A DNA stretch of 64,000 nt from SHVZ01 sp041906305 (GCA_041906305.1 JAYRJL010000002.1:186001-250000); one strand, 5' to 3'; positions 53,463-62,877 are shown, numbered from the stretch's first letter. Numbers and translations are program-made. Notes: generated by a model from the sequence alone, not told the origin.

Positions 53463-55673
53463 TCACTTGCTGCGCGCGACGGTGACGCCGTCCCAGCCCG
53501 GTCCCGGCGGCTCGCGGCGATAGCCGTCGATCCGTTCGGCGTAGAGGTCCCAGAGCATCGCCAGGTCCGGAGCGAGCGCCCGCCCCCGGTCGAGGGCCCG
53601 CGACGCCTCGTCCCAGCGCTGGGACCGGTAGGCCGCCAGCATCTCCGCCTGGACGGCCTCCAGGGCGCGGTGGGCCTCGTCGGGTGCTGCGGCGCGGAGC
53701 GCATAGATGCGAACGGCTTCCGCCTTGCCCTTGACCGCGATCAGGTCGAGTTCGAGGAAGGCGAAGTCCTGAGCCGCGGCCACCGTCGTCTCGCCGACGA
53801 CGACGTCGACGCCATAGGTCTTCGACTGGCCTTCGAGCCGGGAGGCGAGGTTCACCGCGTCACCGAGAACCGAATAGTCGAAGCGCTGGTCCGAGCCCAT
53901 GTTGCCGACGACGGCGACGCCGGAATTGATGCCGATGCCGATCGCCAGCGGCAGGAAGCGCCGGCCCTCCTGCTCCGCCTCGGCCTTCAGGCGTTCGTTG
54001 AGACGAACCAGCTCCTCGCGCATCGCGAGCGCCGCGCGGCAAGCGTTCGCCGGATGCTCCGCATCGTCGAGCGGCGCGTTCCAGAACGCCATGATGCAGT
54101 CGCCCATGTATTTGTCGATCGTGCCGCGGCTGGCGAGGATGCGGTCGGTCATCGGCGTCAGGAACAGGTTGATCAGGCGGGTCAACGCCTGCGGGTCGCT
54201 CTTGTAGCCCTCCGAGATCGTGGTGAAGCCGCGCACGTCGCAGAACAGGAAGGTCATGTCGCGGGCTTCGCCGCCGAGCTTGAGCCGGCTCGGGTCGGCC
54301 GCCAGGCGCTCGACCATCGCCGGCGCGAGGTATTGCGAGAAGGCGGTCCGCACTTCGCGCTTCTCCCGCTCGGCCGCGAGATAGCTCACCAACGTCGCCG
54401 AGACATAGACCGCGAGCGTGGCCGCAACCGGTGTTACCGGATCCAGGAGGAAGCCGAAGAAGCGGAACGCGTGCCACGATCCCGCCACGACGAGCACCGC
54501 GGCCGTGATGCCCGCCACCGCCGACCAAGCCGCGCCGATGCGCCCCAGCATCAGGATGAGAACGAAGCCGAGCGCCGTCACGTAGAGGAGCTCGGCACCG
54601 TCGGCCCAATCGGGCCGGCTGAGGAAACGCCCGGCAAGGATCTGCTCGATCGCCTGGGCGTGCACCTCGATGCCCGGCAGCGCCTGTTCGAGCGGGCTGG
54701 TCCTCAGGTCCTTGAGGCCGGCGGCACTGGTGCCGACCAGAACGATGGTGCCGTCCAGCTCGTTCTCGCCCGCCTGTCCCATGAGGACCTTCCACGCGGG
54801 CAGCGTCCGCTCGCGGCCGGTCGGGGCGAAATGCAGCCAGAACTGTCCGTGCGCATCGGTCGGAACGACGAAGTCGCCGATCTTGATCGAGTCGATGCCG
54901 GTCTCGGCGCCGAAGCTCGCCGCGGCCTGTGCGCCCGAGGCGCGGATGATGGAGGTGCTCGCCTGCTGCGCGACACGCAGGGTCTCGGTCACGAGCGAAG
55001 CGTAGAGGCGGTTGCCGAGGCGCAGCACCAGAGGCACGCGCCGCAGGATGCCGTCGCGGTCGGTGACGCTGTTGAGCGCGCCGTTGCCGCGGGCTGCGCG
55101 CTCGAGGATCGGCAGCGAGGCGACGGCACCCGAAAATCCCGGCACGAAAGGCGCCGGATCGATGCCGACCTGGGCGAAGGTCCCTTTGCGCACGGGCACG
55201 CGCTCGTTTGCATCCGAGACCAGCGCGAAGCCGGTGATCGCAGGCGCGGCGGCAAGCGCTTCAGCCAGCAGGTCGTCGGAATCCGGAAGCAGCGCCAGCA
55301 GTGGCCTTATCGCTTCGGCATGCGGCAGCCGCTTCAGGAGCTCGACCGGCGAGGTACGGTCGGGCTCCGGGAAAAGAACGTCGAGGCCGATGGCGACAGA
55401 GCCCGCTTCCTTCAGGCGATCGACAAGCTCGGCGACGATCGAGCGCGGCCAGGGCCATTGGCCGATGCGGGCGAGGCTCTCGTCATCGATGTCGACCACG
55501 CGGACGGCGGAAACCTCCGCCGCGCGGGGCGCGAGACGCTGGTACCCGTCGAAGACACGGAGCCGGATCTCTTCCAGGACTCCGCCCGGGTCGGCGATCC
55601 TCAAAGTCAGGATCAGGGCGAGGATTGCGCCGGGAACCGCGAAGGATGCGGACCGGCGCAGCCTCGCGAGCAT
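53463..55673 (-). CDS. CHASE2-domain adenylate/guanylate cyclase
   Basis: A 736-residue sensory cyclase. One N-terminal transmembrane helix (about residues 9-27), a periplasmic CHASE2 domain (about 33-355), three transmembrane helices (362-380, 385-402 and 408-432) and a cytoplasmic class III cyclase domain (about 470-650) are visible. Catalytic residues appear as metal Asp D479 in FCDVRGFT and D525 in KYMGD, substrate Lys K521, and D605, N608, R612 in GDAVNLASR; the Lys/Asp pair favours ATP. A helical tail follows. Its ATG overlaps the FecR-gene stop by one base, so it is coupled to it. Confidence 0.92.
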   Translation of the reverse strand: MLARLRRSASFAVPGAILALILTLRIADPGGVLEEIRLRVFDGYQRLAPRAAEVSAVRVVDIDDESLARIGQWPWPRSIVAELVDRLKEAGSVAIGLDVLFPEPDRTSPVELLKRLPHAEAIRPLLALLPDSDDLLAEALAAAPAITGFALVSDANERVPVRKGTFAQVGIDPAPFVPGFSGAVASLPILERAARGNGALNSVTDRDGILRRVPLVLRLGNRLYASLVTETLRVAQQASTSIIRASGAQAAASFGAETGIDSIKIGDFVVPTDAHGQFWLHFAPTGRERTLPAWKVLMGQAGENELDGTIVLVGTSAAGLKDLRTSPLEQALPGIEVHAQAIEQILAGRFLSRPDWADGAELLYVTALGFVLILMLGRIGAAWSAVAGITAAVLVVAGSWHAFRFFGFLLDPVTPVAATLAVYVSATLVSYLAAEREKREVRTAFSQYLAPAMVERLAADPSRLKLGGEARDMTFLFCDVRGFTTISEGYKSDPQALTRLINLFLTPMTDRILASRGTIDKYMGDCIMAFWNAPLDDAEHPANACRAALAMREELVRLNERLKAEAEQEGRRFLPLAIGIGINSGVAVVGNMGSDQRFDYSVLGDAVNLASRLEGQSKTYGVDVVVGETTVAAAQDFAFLELDLIAVKGKAEAVRIYALRAAAPDEAHRALEAVQAEMLAAYRSQRWDEASRALDRGRALAPDLAMLWDLYAERIDGYRREPPGPGWDGVTVARSK

Positions 55674-57895
55674 CACTGCTTCTTGCCGACGAAGACGCCG
55701 ATCGCCGCATAGTTCGCATTCGTGCCCGGCTTCCCGGAGACGGTGAACTGGCCGCCGGTCTCGCGCGTCGGATCGCCGCCTCCCGAGAAGAAGGAGCCCT
55801 GAGCGCGCCCGGCGAGGTCGGCCTTGCCGGTGATGTCGAGCGTCGAGGCGTAGTCGCGGCCGTTGGTCGAGGAGATGGCCCCCGACATGTTCAGGCCGTC
55901 GAAATTGCTGATGCTCATGCTGCCGCTGCGGCTGGCAAAATTGAAGTTGGCGCTGTAGGAGCCGGCGGCCAGGTAGCGGGCGCTGCCGTTGATCACGGTG
56001 CCGACCGCGTGGCCGGCGTAGCTGGCGCTGCCGGTCGTCGGCATCTCGCTCTGCGAGACGACGGGGCCGGCGACCCAGGTACCCATGTGGAGGGCGTGGG
56101 TCTGGGCGACATTGCTGGCGTTCGTGGCTGCAATGGCCCCGCCCCACCAGCCCCATTGCACGAACTCGCACGCGCAGGCCTGCACGCCGCCGGGCAGGCT
56201 CGCACCGGACAGGCCACTGGAGACCAGGTAGAGCTGGCTCGATGTCGCGTTCCGCGTCCCGGCGGTGTCGGTGATCGTTACGCCGGTGCTGGACTCGACC
56301 GCGGCGAAGCGGTTGCGGTCGACATAGGTACCGTGCGCCGCGTCGCCGCCGAAGTTCAAGGTGACGTTCGGGCCGTTGGCACCCGCCTCGGTGGTCATGT
56401 TGAAGGTCGCGGCGAGACGGCCGGTCGCGGCGTCGGTGTTGATCGAGATGCTGCCGGGCCCGCCCGGGGATCCGGTCCCCGCCAGCAGCGGCGTCGAGGG
56501 ATCGATGCGCCCGTCGGACCGGACGGAATCGGCGAAGGCCGCTGCATACCCGTTCAGCGTCTGCGTCTCGCGCGTCCCTACGCTCGGCGTCGAGGTGATG
56601 CGCGTCCCGGTCTGGCGATAGGTATAGGAAGCGGAGCCGCCGGAGAGGCCGGCGTCAGTTCCGCTGCCGCTCTGGGTGAAACCTTCGGGCATGCGGCCGG
56701 CGGCGAAGCTGTTGACCGTGCCGGTCCCCTGGATCGTCGAGGTCGAACCGATCGCCGTGGTCTCGCGATCGGCGTTGGCGCGCGAGCTGCCACGGGTCGT
56801 GGTCAGCATGCCGGTGTTGTTCGCACCTTCGCCGGTGGTGACGACAACCACCGAATGCTGGCCGCTGCCGGATCCATCGATGCCGACCGACACCTGAACG
56901 CTCTTAACCGTCCCGGTCGGGCCGCTGGAGACACCGATGAAATTGCTGGTGACCGGGCTGGTCGTTCCGCCGGACGCCCCGGAGCGCACCGACGGCATCG
57001 ACGTTCCGAGCGACGCGTCCGGATCGACCCGGTAGGTCACGATCGCACCGGCCGGAAGCGCCGCGTTGGTGACGGCATTGCGTTGGGTCTGCTGGGTCGC
57101 GTCGCGGCCAGCCTGCTGGTTCTGGGTCTGGTTTTGAGTCTGGCCCTGGCGGCGGATGCCCGCCTGGTTCTGTCCCGGAGGCGGCGGTTGTCCCGCGCCC
57201 TGCCCCGGCATCCGCTCGGCGACCTGCGCGCCCGTCGGCTGCTGCTGCGCGCCGCCGTTCGCATCAGCGCGGCCGTTCAGCTGCTCGAGGCTCTGCTTGA
57301 TCTGGTCGGGAGCGGCGCGCGTCGCCGCCGTCGGTGCGGCGCCACGGCCCTGCACGCTGGTGGTGAAGCCCGGCCGCGCGATCCGCTCGATCGCGCCGGT
57401 CGAGGACGTCACCGTCATCTCGATACCGAACAGGAAAGTCGCGTTCGTGGCCCCGGTGAGCCCGTCGACCGAGACGATGCCGATGCCGCCGCGGATGCCG
57501 ATGGTCGCGGTCGGCGTCGTGATCGTGACCGGCTGGTTCTTGCTGAGCTTGCCTCCGACGAAGCGGACGACGCCCTTGGCCGCGGTCGCCGCCAGCTTGC
57601 CGGTGCCGGTCGCGGGATCGAAGACGAACTCGTCGAGCACGAGGTCGGAGTCCGGGCCCACCGTGAACGCCGAACCGTCGACGAACAGCATCTGCGCCTG
57701 GCCGCGCGCGTCCGTCACCAGGCGTTCGCGGTGGAAGACGTCGTTGCCGACCTCGACGGTGCGGCCCGCCGCCGCCGGCGGCGTACCGGTCAGCTGCTGA
57801 TTGACGGCGGCGGCGACGCCGATCTTCGTCTGCGCACCCGCGTCGTCCGCAAGCAGCGCCGAGGCGAGAATAGCGAGGATCAGTATGCGCAACAT
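55673..57895 (-). CDS. FecR-domain protein with TbpB-like C-terminal beta-barrel, probable surface cargo
   Basis: A 740-residue exported protein. A signal peptide (ILILAILASALLADDAGA) ends near residue 21. A FecR domain spans about 45-145 (VFHRERLVTDARGQAQMLF, then TPTATIGIRGGIGIV). A Pro/Gln-rich linker follows (about 205-275). The C-terminal 140 residues form a small beta-barrel of the transferrin-binding-protein type, with LDITGKADLAGRAQGSFFSG and the ending YAAIGVFVGKKQ. No lipobox cysteine is present. A perfect AGGAGG lies 6 bases before the ATG at 57895. It sits between a Slam-like translocator and a CHASE2 cyclase. Confidence 0.85.
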   Translation of the reverse strand: MLRILILAILASALLADDAGAQTKIGVAAAVNQQLTGTPPAAAGRTVEVGNDVFHRERLVTDARGQAQMLFVDGSAFTVGPDSDLVLDEFVFDPATGTGKLAATAAKGVVRFVGGKLSKNQPVTITTPTATIGIRGGIGIVSVDGLTGATNATFLFGIEMTVTSSTGAIERIARPGFTTSVQGRGAAPTAATRAAPDQIKQSLEQLNGRADANGGAQQQPTGAQVAERMPGQGAGQPPPPGQNQAGIRRQGQTQNQTQNQQAGRDATQQTQRNAVTNAALPAGAIVTYRVDPDASLGTSMPSVRSGASGGTTSPVTSNFIGVSSGPTGTVKSVQVSVGIDGSGSGQHSVVVVTTGEGANNTGMLTTTRGSSRANADRETTAIGSTSTIQGTGTVNSFAAGRMPEGFTQSGSGTDAGLSGGSASYTYRQTGTRITSTPSVGTRETQTLNGYAAAFADSVRSDGRIDPSTPLLAGTGSPGGPGSISINTDAATGRLAATFNMTTEAGANGPNVTLNFGGDAAHGTYVDRNRFAAVESSTGVTITDTAGTRNATSSQLYLVSSGLSGASLPGGVQACACEFVQWGWWGGAIAATNASNVAQTHALHMGTWVAGPVVSQSEMPTTGSASYAGHAVGTVINGSARYLAAGSYSANFNFASRSGSMSISNFDGLNMSGAISSTNGRDYASTLDITGKADLAGRAQGSFFSGGGDPTRETGGQFTVSGKPGTNANYAAIGVFVGKKQ

Positions 57896-57901
57896 GGCGA
57901 A

Positions 57902-57907
57902 CCTCCT
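57902..57907 (-). promoter_or_regulatory. Strong ribosome-binding site of the FecR-domain gene
   Basis: A perfect AGGAGG on the minus strand, 6 bases before the ATG at 57895, which fixes this start over longer upstream frames. Confidence 0.85.
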
Positions 57908-57989
57908 GCACTCCGAAGCCCAGGCTAGCCGGGATCCGCGCATCGACGACGTGACCGCGCTCACAGGAAAAACGTGACGCCGCTCACAC

Positions 57990-59789
57990 TCAGAAGGCAT
58001 AGCCGAGCCCGATCGTCCCGCTGGTGTTGGTGTAGGTGTAGTTCTCTATCGACGACCTGACCCATTGCTGCTGGAGCTGCAGGTTGACCGACCAGCTGCC
58101 GAGGAACCTGACGGACAGGCCGGCGCCCAGAGACCATTCGCGATCGTAGCGGAGCGTACTGGGGTCGACCGTCACGTCGACGCCGTCGTAGTAGCGCATC
58201 GTCCGCCCGCCGGTGAGGCTCGCGACCCAGGGCTGCTGCGTGACGCCGAAAGGCGCTGCGAACTGGCGGTAATAGGCGAGGTCGGCCGAGTACTCGAGAT
58301 AGCGCTCGAACTCGGCGCGGGTGTTCGCGAAGGTGGCTCCGCCGGTGGCGCGCACGAGGTCGGCCGGACCGGGCGCGAAGCGGACGCCGAGGCGGGCGCC
58401 GTGCTCCCAGCCATCCTTGTCGGCGACGGTCGGCCGTGCCTCCGAGACATGGAAGCGGCGGAAGCGCGACTTGAGATCGAAGTCGAGGCCGAGCGCGGCG
58501 CCGAACGGCACTTCGCCCGATAGCCCGCCGCCGTAGCTGACGAAGTAGCGCGCATCGTCCAGCGTCACAGCGCTGCCGAGCGCATAAGGGCGCAGGTTCC
58601 ACCCGTCCTCGCCGCCGAAGCGCAGCCGCGGCCCGAGGTCGACCTGTGCCACCTGCAGATCGAGCGACGAGATTTCCTGCTGGCGCGTGCCGTAGAGCTG
58701 GAGTCCGGCTTCGATCGTGTCGCGGTCCTGGGTGCCGAGGTCGTAGGCGAAGGCGAGCGCGGCCTGGGCATAGGCGTTCCAGTCCGACCGCTTCTGCGAG
58801 GCGGGATCGAGCGTCGCATCCAGCCCGAACAGCTTGACCACGCCGGCGCTGTTCGCCGCATTGGCGTTCGACTGCCAGCGCAGGCCGGTCTGCACCGAGA
58901 GGCTGAACGTGGTGGCGGAAAGACGCTTGTCGATCTCGGCCAGGTTCGCCTGCGCCTCGGTGCGGATGTCGGCGGGAATGCCGGACGCCTTCAGCACGTC
59001 CTCGAAATAGCCCTTGGCGATCTGGTTCGATCCGAGGCGCATGTAGAGCAGCGCCAGCTCATAGCGGATGCGCGGCAGATCGGGATTGAAGATCAGCAGG
59101 CGTTCGAAGGCGGACACCGCGCCCTCGAGATCGCCCGCCGCGATCGCCAGCTCGGCGAAGCGGAAAGTGAGGTCAAGGTCGGTCGGATGCGCCATCATCT
59201 CGCGGAAGGCGCTGTCGTAGTCCGTCGGCAGCGGGCCGGACCGACGCGGCGTCGCCTGTGCAACCTGCGCCGGCGCAGGCTGAGGCGACGCAGTGGGCCC
59301 CCCGGCGGCGATCTGCTGCCAGCCACCGCTCGGTGAAATCGCGGTCCAGGCGATCCTGTCGGTCGCCGCCCGCCGCGCATCCTCGGCCATGTCGACGACG
59401 ACCCGATAGAGCGGCCGACCATCGTCCTCGGCGAGCGGAAAGGCACGTACCGCCTGCGGCGCCTTCGCGAGCCGAAGCATCACGACGGTCTCGGCGTCGT
59501 TTTCCGGGTCGATGGAAACCGCCTGTACCAGCCCGGCGTGGCGGGGGGAGCGTCCGCCGAAATGACGCGGCCGTTCGCCCTGGTTGGGAACGACGATCGC
59601 GAGCGATCGCGCGTCGGGCGCCAGCAGAACCTGATAAGGCGCTTCCTCGACCAGATCGAGGACGGCGCGTGTCATGCCGGGATGGACGCCGAGGCGAAGG
59701 CCGGGAATCTGCGCGTGGGCCTGAGCCGCGACGGAGACGGCAAGTGCCAGCACTCCGGCCGCGCGGACGCACCACCCGTCACCGATCAC
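57990..59789 (-). CDS. Slam-like (DUF560) outer-membrane translocator with AMIN domain, probable type 11 secretion
   Basis: A 599-residue protein. The signal peptide (VRAAGVLALAVSVAAQAHA) ends near residue 26. An AMIN-like beta domain spans about 32-135 (TRAVLDLVEE, YRVVVDMAE), a TPR segment about 190-290 (SAFERLLIFNPDLPRIRYEL), and a membrane beta-barrel about 293-599 ending in Phe, the BAM-type C-terminus (IGLGYAF). The barrel start LSVQTGLRWQSNANAANS fits the DUF560 (surface lipoprotein assembly modifier) family. I chose the GTG at 59789 because of a strong ribosome site. It precedes the FecR-domain gene by 94 bases. Confidence 0.8.
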   Translation of the reverse strand: MIGDGWCVRAAGVLALAVSVAAQAHAQIPGLRLGVHPGMTRAVLDLVEEAPYQVLLAPDARSLAIVVPNQGERPRHFGGRSPRHAGLVQAVSIDPENDAETVVMLRLAKAPQAVRAFPLAEDDGRPLYRVVVDMAEDARRAATDRIAWTAISPSGGWQQIAAGGPTASPQPAPAQVAQATPRRSGPLPTDYDSAFREMMAHPTDLDLTFRFAELAIAAGDLEGAVSAFERLLIFNPDLPRIRYELALLYMRLGSNQIAKGYFEDVLKASGIPADIRTEAQANLAEIDKRLSATTFSLSVQTGLRWQSNANAANSAGVVKLFGLDATLDPASQKRSDWNAYAQAALAFAYDLGTQDRDTIEAGLQLYGTRQQEISSLDLQVAQVDLGPRLRFGGEDGWNLRPYALGSAVTLDDARYFVSYGGGLSGEVPFGAALGLDFDLKSRFRRFHVSEARPTVADKDGWEHGARLGVRFAPGPADLVRATGGATFANTRAEFERYLEYSADLAYYRQFAAPFGVTQQPWVASLTGGRTMRYYDGVDVTVDPSTLRYDREWSLGAGLSVRFLGSWSVNLQLQQQWVRSSIENYTYTNTSGTIGLGYAF

Positions 59790-59797
59790 GCAGCAAG

Positions 59798-59805
59798 TCC
59801 CCCTT
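59798..59805 (-). promoter_or_regulatory. Ribosome-binding site deciding the translocator start
   Basis: AAGGGGGA on the minus strand lies 8 bases before the GTG at 59789. The alternative ATG at 59837 has no ribosome site and would place 16 extra polar residues before the signal peptide. Confidence 0.7.
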
Positions 59806-59937
59806 GCGTGTGCTCGACCTACCCCTAACCCCTTCATATCAGAGGGAAGGCGCGGCTTCCACAGGCGAGCCTGACGGCCGAAATCCCTTCGTCCGGCGCC
59901 GTACCGTCGACGGGTGTCCGTCGTGCACGCTGCGCGC

Positions 59938-61203
59938 ATGAACGGATCTGGCTTCTATGGATGGCGCGTGGTCGCCGCTGCCTTCGTCCTCGCAGTCTTC
60001 GGCTGGGGCATCGGCTTCTATGGCCCGCCCGTCTACCTGCATGCGGTCCGCGAAGCGCGCGGCTGGCCGGTGTCCCTGGTCTCGGCCGCGGTCACCGCGC
60101 ACTTCCTGGTCGGCGCCGTCGTCATCGCCAACCTGCCGGCGCTCTATCGGCGGTTCGGGCTCCCACGCGTGACCAAGGCCGGCGCCGTGCTGCTGTCGCT
60201 CGGCGTGACCGGCTGGGCGCTCGCGGCCGAACCGTGGGAGCTCTTTGCCGCGACTCTTCTCAGCGGCGCGGGTTGGGTAGCGATGGGCGCCGCGGCGATC
60301 AACGCGATCGTCTCGCCGTGGTTCGTCCGCGCCCGGCCGGCGGCGCTCGCCACCGCTTACAACGGTGCCAGCATCGGCGGCGTGATCTTCTCGCCGCTCT
60401 GGGTCGCCGCCATTGCCGGGATCGGGTTCCCCGAAGCCGCCGCCGCCATCGGGGCGGTCACGACGGCGACGGTCTGGCTGCTGGCGGATCGCGTCTTCGC
60501 ATGCACGCCGGAAAGGATGGGCCAGGCGCCCGATGGAGACATGGCCGGCGGCCCCCCGGCGACGATGACCTCGCCCTGCGCTCGCCCCCTTCCCGGCCGG
60601 CAGCTATGGCGCGATCTCAGGTTCCTCACGCTCGCGGCCGGCATGGCGCTCGGCCTGTTCGCCCAGATCGGGCTCATCGCCCATCTCTTCTCGCTGCTGG
60701 TGCCGGCGCTCGGTCCGCAGCTTGCCGGGATCGCCGCCGGCCTTTCCACCGCCGCCGCCATCGGCGGGCGCAGCGTGGTCGGCTGGCTGATGCCTGTGGG
60801 CGCCGACCGTAGACTCGTCGCCGGCCTGAGCTATGCCGTTCAGATCGCGGGCGCCGTCGCCTTCCTGCTCGCCGCGGGCGAAAGTGTCCCGCTGCTGATC
60901 CTAGGCGTCGTCCTGTTCGGCGCCGGCATCGGCAACGCGACCTCGCTGCCGCCGCTCATCGCACAGGTCGAGTTCGTGAAGGAGGACGTTTCTCGCGTCG
61001 TCCCGCTCATCGTCGCCATCGGCCAGGGCACCTACGCCTTCGCGCCGGCGGTCTTTGGCCTGGGGCGCGAGCTTCTGCCGACGTCAGCGGTCTTTACCGG
61101 AGCCGCGATCATCCAGATGCTTGCGATCGCCGCACTGCTCGTCGGGCGGCGGCGCACCGAGACTCTACAGATACCCCTCGCTCAGCAGCCGGACCGCCCC
61201 TAG
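59938..61203 (+). CDS. MFS transporter
   Basis: A 421-residue major facilitator with twelve hydrophobic segments. It opens with FYGWRVVAAAFVLAVFGWGI, typical of the monocarboxylate/oxalate-formate-like MFS group, and the arginine-rich NLPALYRRFGLPRVTKAG is its motif A. The central loop lies near residues 185-220. The substrate is unknown. Its last 39 bases overlap the M14 peptidase gene on the other strand, tail to tail. Confidence 0.9.
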   Translation: MNGSGFYGWRVVAAAFVLAVFGWGIGFYGPPVYLHAVREARGWPVSLVSAAVTAHFLVGAVVIANLPALYRRFGLPRVTKAGAVLLSLGVTGWALAAEPWELFAATLLSGAGWVAMGAAAINAIVSPWFVRARPAALATAYNGASIGGVIFSPLWVAAIAGIGFPEAAAAIGAVTTATVWLLADRVFACTPERMGQAPDGDMAGGPPATMTSPCARPLPGRQLWRDLRFLTLAAGMALGLFAQIGLIAHLFSLLVPALGPQLAGIAAGLSTAAAIGGRSVVGWLMPVGADRRLVAGLSYAVQIAGAVAFLLAAGESVPLLILGVVLFGAGIGNATSLPPLIAQVEFVKEDVSRVVPLIVAIGQGTYAFAPAVFGLGRELLPTSAVFTGAAIIQMLAIAALLVGRRRTETLQIPLAQQPDRP

Positions 61204-62877
61204 CGTCGCCCGCATCTGCGTCGTGTGCGCTAGCCGGAACGCATCGCCGTAGATGGTCTCGTCCGGGTACTCGGTGATGAGCTGAAACGGCACGGTCTGG
61301 CGCGTGTGCTCGGAGATCATGCACGGGATACCGTTGATCACCGGGAACGGTACCTCGCCGGCATGCGCCTTCCAGATCGCGATCTGGGTCGCATTCAACG
61401 ATGCGAGCGCGTTGTCTTCCGCCAGATACGCGGTAAGCGCCTCGAGGAAGGGCCGTGCCTTGTCGCCGAGCCCCGGCAGGTGGCGGAAGATCAGGAACAT
61501 GCCCTTGGGGATCGTCCAGAGCGCGAAGCCGGTCGGGATGTAGCCGTTCAGCGGCCGCGTCCATTCATGCGCCGGATAGCCATGCAGGTTGAGGTGCAGG
61601 CGCGCGTCGACCGCCTCGATCAGATCCAGACGCGCCGCCTTCTCATGCAGCGGCGGGGCTTCGCGCGCCTCGACGTCGTCGCCGAGGGCGCTGTAGCGGG
61701 CCGCATGATGCATGTGCCGCGGGTTGCGGGCGCGAAGCTGGTGGTGGAGCGCGTAGCCATCCGGATTCTCGCACGGGATAAGCGCGAAGCGCCGGTTCTC
61801 GGCCCGCAGCTCTCGGGCGGCGCGAAGCGCGCCCACGATCCCGGAGGTCTCGTTGGCGTGCTGTGCCGCCGAAAGCAGAAACGCCGGCCCCCCGCCCTCG
61901 TAGAGGCGCGCGAGCACGGGGCGTCCCTGGATCGAGGAGATATCGCGCTTCTCGCCTCCGAGCGCGTCGGCGAAAGCCTCGATCTGCGCCGGCGCGAGCG
62001 GGCGGTCGGCATCGTCGAGAGCCGCCGGTCCCGGGAGAACCTCGCGCACGGCGGAATCTCGCACCGCGACAGTGACATGCGCCGCACCATCGGCGGTCAC
62101 GATGTCGGGAATGATCTGCCCCGGCTGCAGGGTACGCGCACTGGCCGCAAGGCCGGCGCGATGCTTCAGGTACTCGCCGATCGAGAAGTAGAACTCCTCG
62201 TGCAGGGCCTCCGAGGTGCTGAGAACCTCGTCGCCATAGGAGAGTTCGGTCTCGATGCCGGGCAAGGTCGCGGAAATCTCCAGCGCCGGGAAGAACGGCT
62301 GCGTCGCAGGCCACGGGTGCTGCGCGATCGCGGCCATGACCTCATGGAAGACGGTCTCGTACTCCGTCTTGATCGGGCCGTCCTCGACAAGCGCCCCCGA
62401 CGCATCCTGGACGCGCAGCCAGCCGCAAGGCGTGAGCGTCATCGCATCGAGATGGTCGGTGACCAGCTTGTTGGGGGCGAACACGCGGACCCAGGGTCCC
62501 TCGCCCGATCGTACCCGGTAGGCGAGCGGCTCCCTCCCCTTGATGAAGGTGAGTTCGGTCTTCCCGATCATTCCCGCCAGGGGATAAGCCTCCAGGCGGA
62601 AGCGGCCATCCGAAGCCGCTTCATGCGCCGGCAGCTCGATGACAAGCGGACCGTTCGGCGACGCCGCCTCTTCGAGGAAATGATGGATCAACGGCTTGTA
62701 GGAGCTCCGGATTCTCGCGGTAACGCCGGCTTCCCTCAGCCGCGCCTCCGCCGTGCGGCGCGCCTTGGGTCCTTCGAACAACCAGGCCTCGATCTGGAAG
62801 CCGCCGTGACCGTTGCCGAAGCGCTCGACCAGCGCGTCGAGCGTCCGCGGCGCGGTCAGGTCGAGCAGCGTCGTCAC
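61165..62877 (-). CDS. M14-family metallopeptidase (carboxypeptidase-like)
   Basis: A 570-residue protein. The zinc motif HxxE is AQHANETSGIVGAL (H340, E343) and the third ligand is in LHLNLHGYPAHEW near 430; CENPDGYALHHQ near 390 is also conserved. The first 300 residues have no clear motif and may be an N-terminal substrate domain. No signal peptide is seen, so it is probably cytoplasmic. Its GTG start overlaps the stop of the dipeptide ABC ATPase by 4 bases (GTGA). This suggests it breaks down peptides brought in by that transporter. Confidence 0.83.
   Translation of the reverse strand: MTTLLDLTAPRTLDALVERFGNGHGGFQIEAWLFEGPKARRTAEARLREAGVTARIRSSYKPLIHHFLEEAASPNGPLVIELPAHEAASDGRFRLEAYPLAGMIGKTELTFIKGREPLAYRVRSGEGPWVRVFAPNKLVTDHLDAMTLTPCGWLRVQDASGALVEDGPIKTEYETVFHEVMAAIAQHPWPATQPFFPALEISATLPGIETELSYGDEVLSTSEALHEEFYFSIGEYLKHRAGLAASARTLQPGQIIPDIVTADGAAHVTVAVRDSAVREVLPGPAALDDADRPLAPAQIEAFADALGGEKRDISSIQGRPVLARLYEGGGPAFLLSAAQHANETSGIVGALRAARELRAENRRFALIPCENPDGYALHHQLRARNPRHMHHAARYSALGDDVEAREAPPLHEKAARLDLIEAVDARLHLNLHGYPAHEWTRPLNGYIPTGFALWTIPKGMFLIFRHLPGLGDKARPFLEALTAYLAEDNALASLNATQIAIWKAHAGEVPFPVINGIPCMISEHTRQTVPFQLITEYPDETIYGDAFRLAHTTQMRATLGAVRLLSEGYL

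Noticed and set aside
57896..57989. Candidate small gene between the translocator and FecR genes
   Set aside because: The 94-base gap holds only the FecR ribosome site; no start with a plausible ribosome site and length was found.
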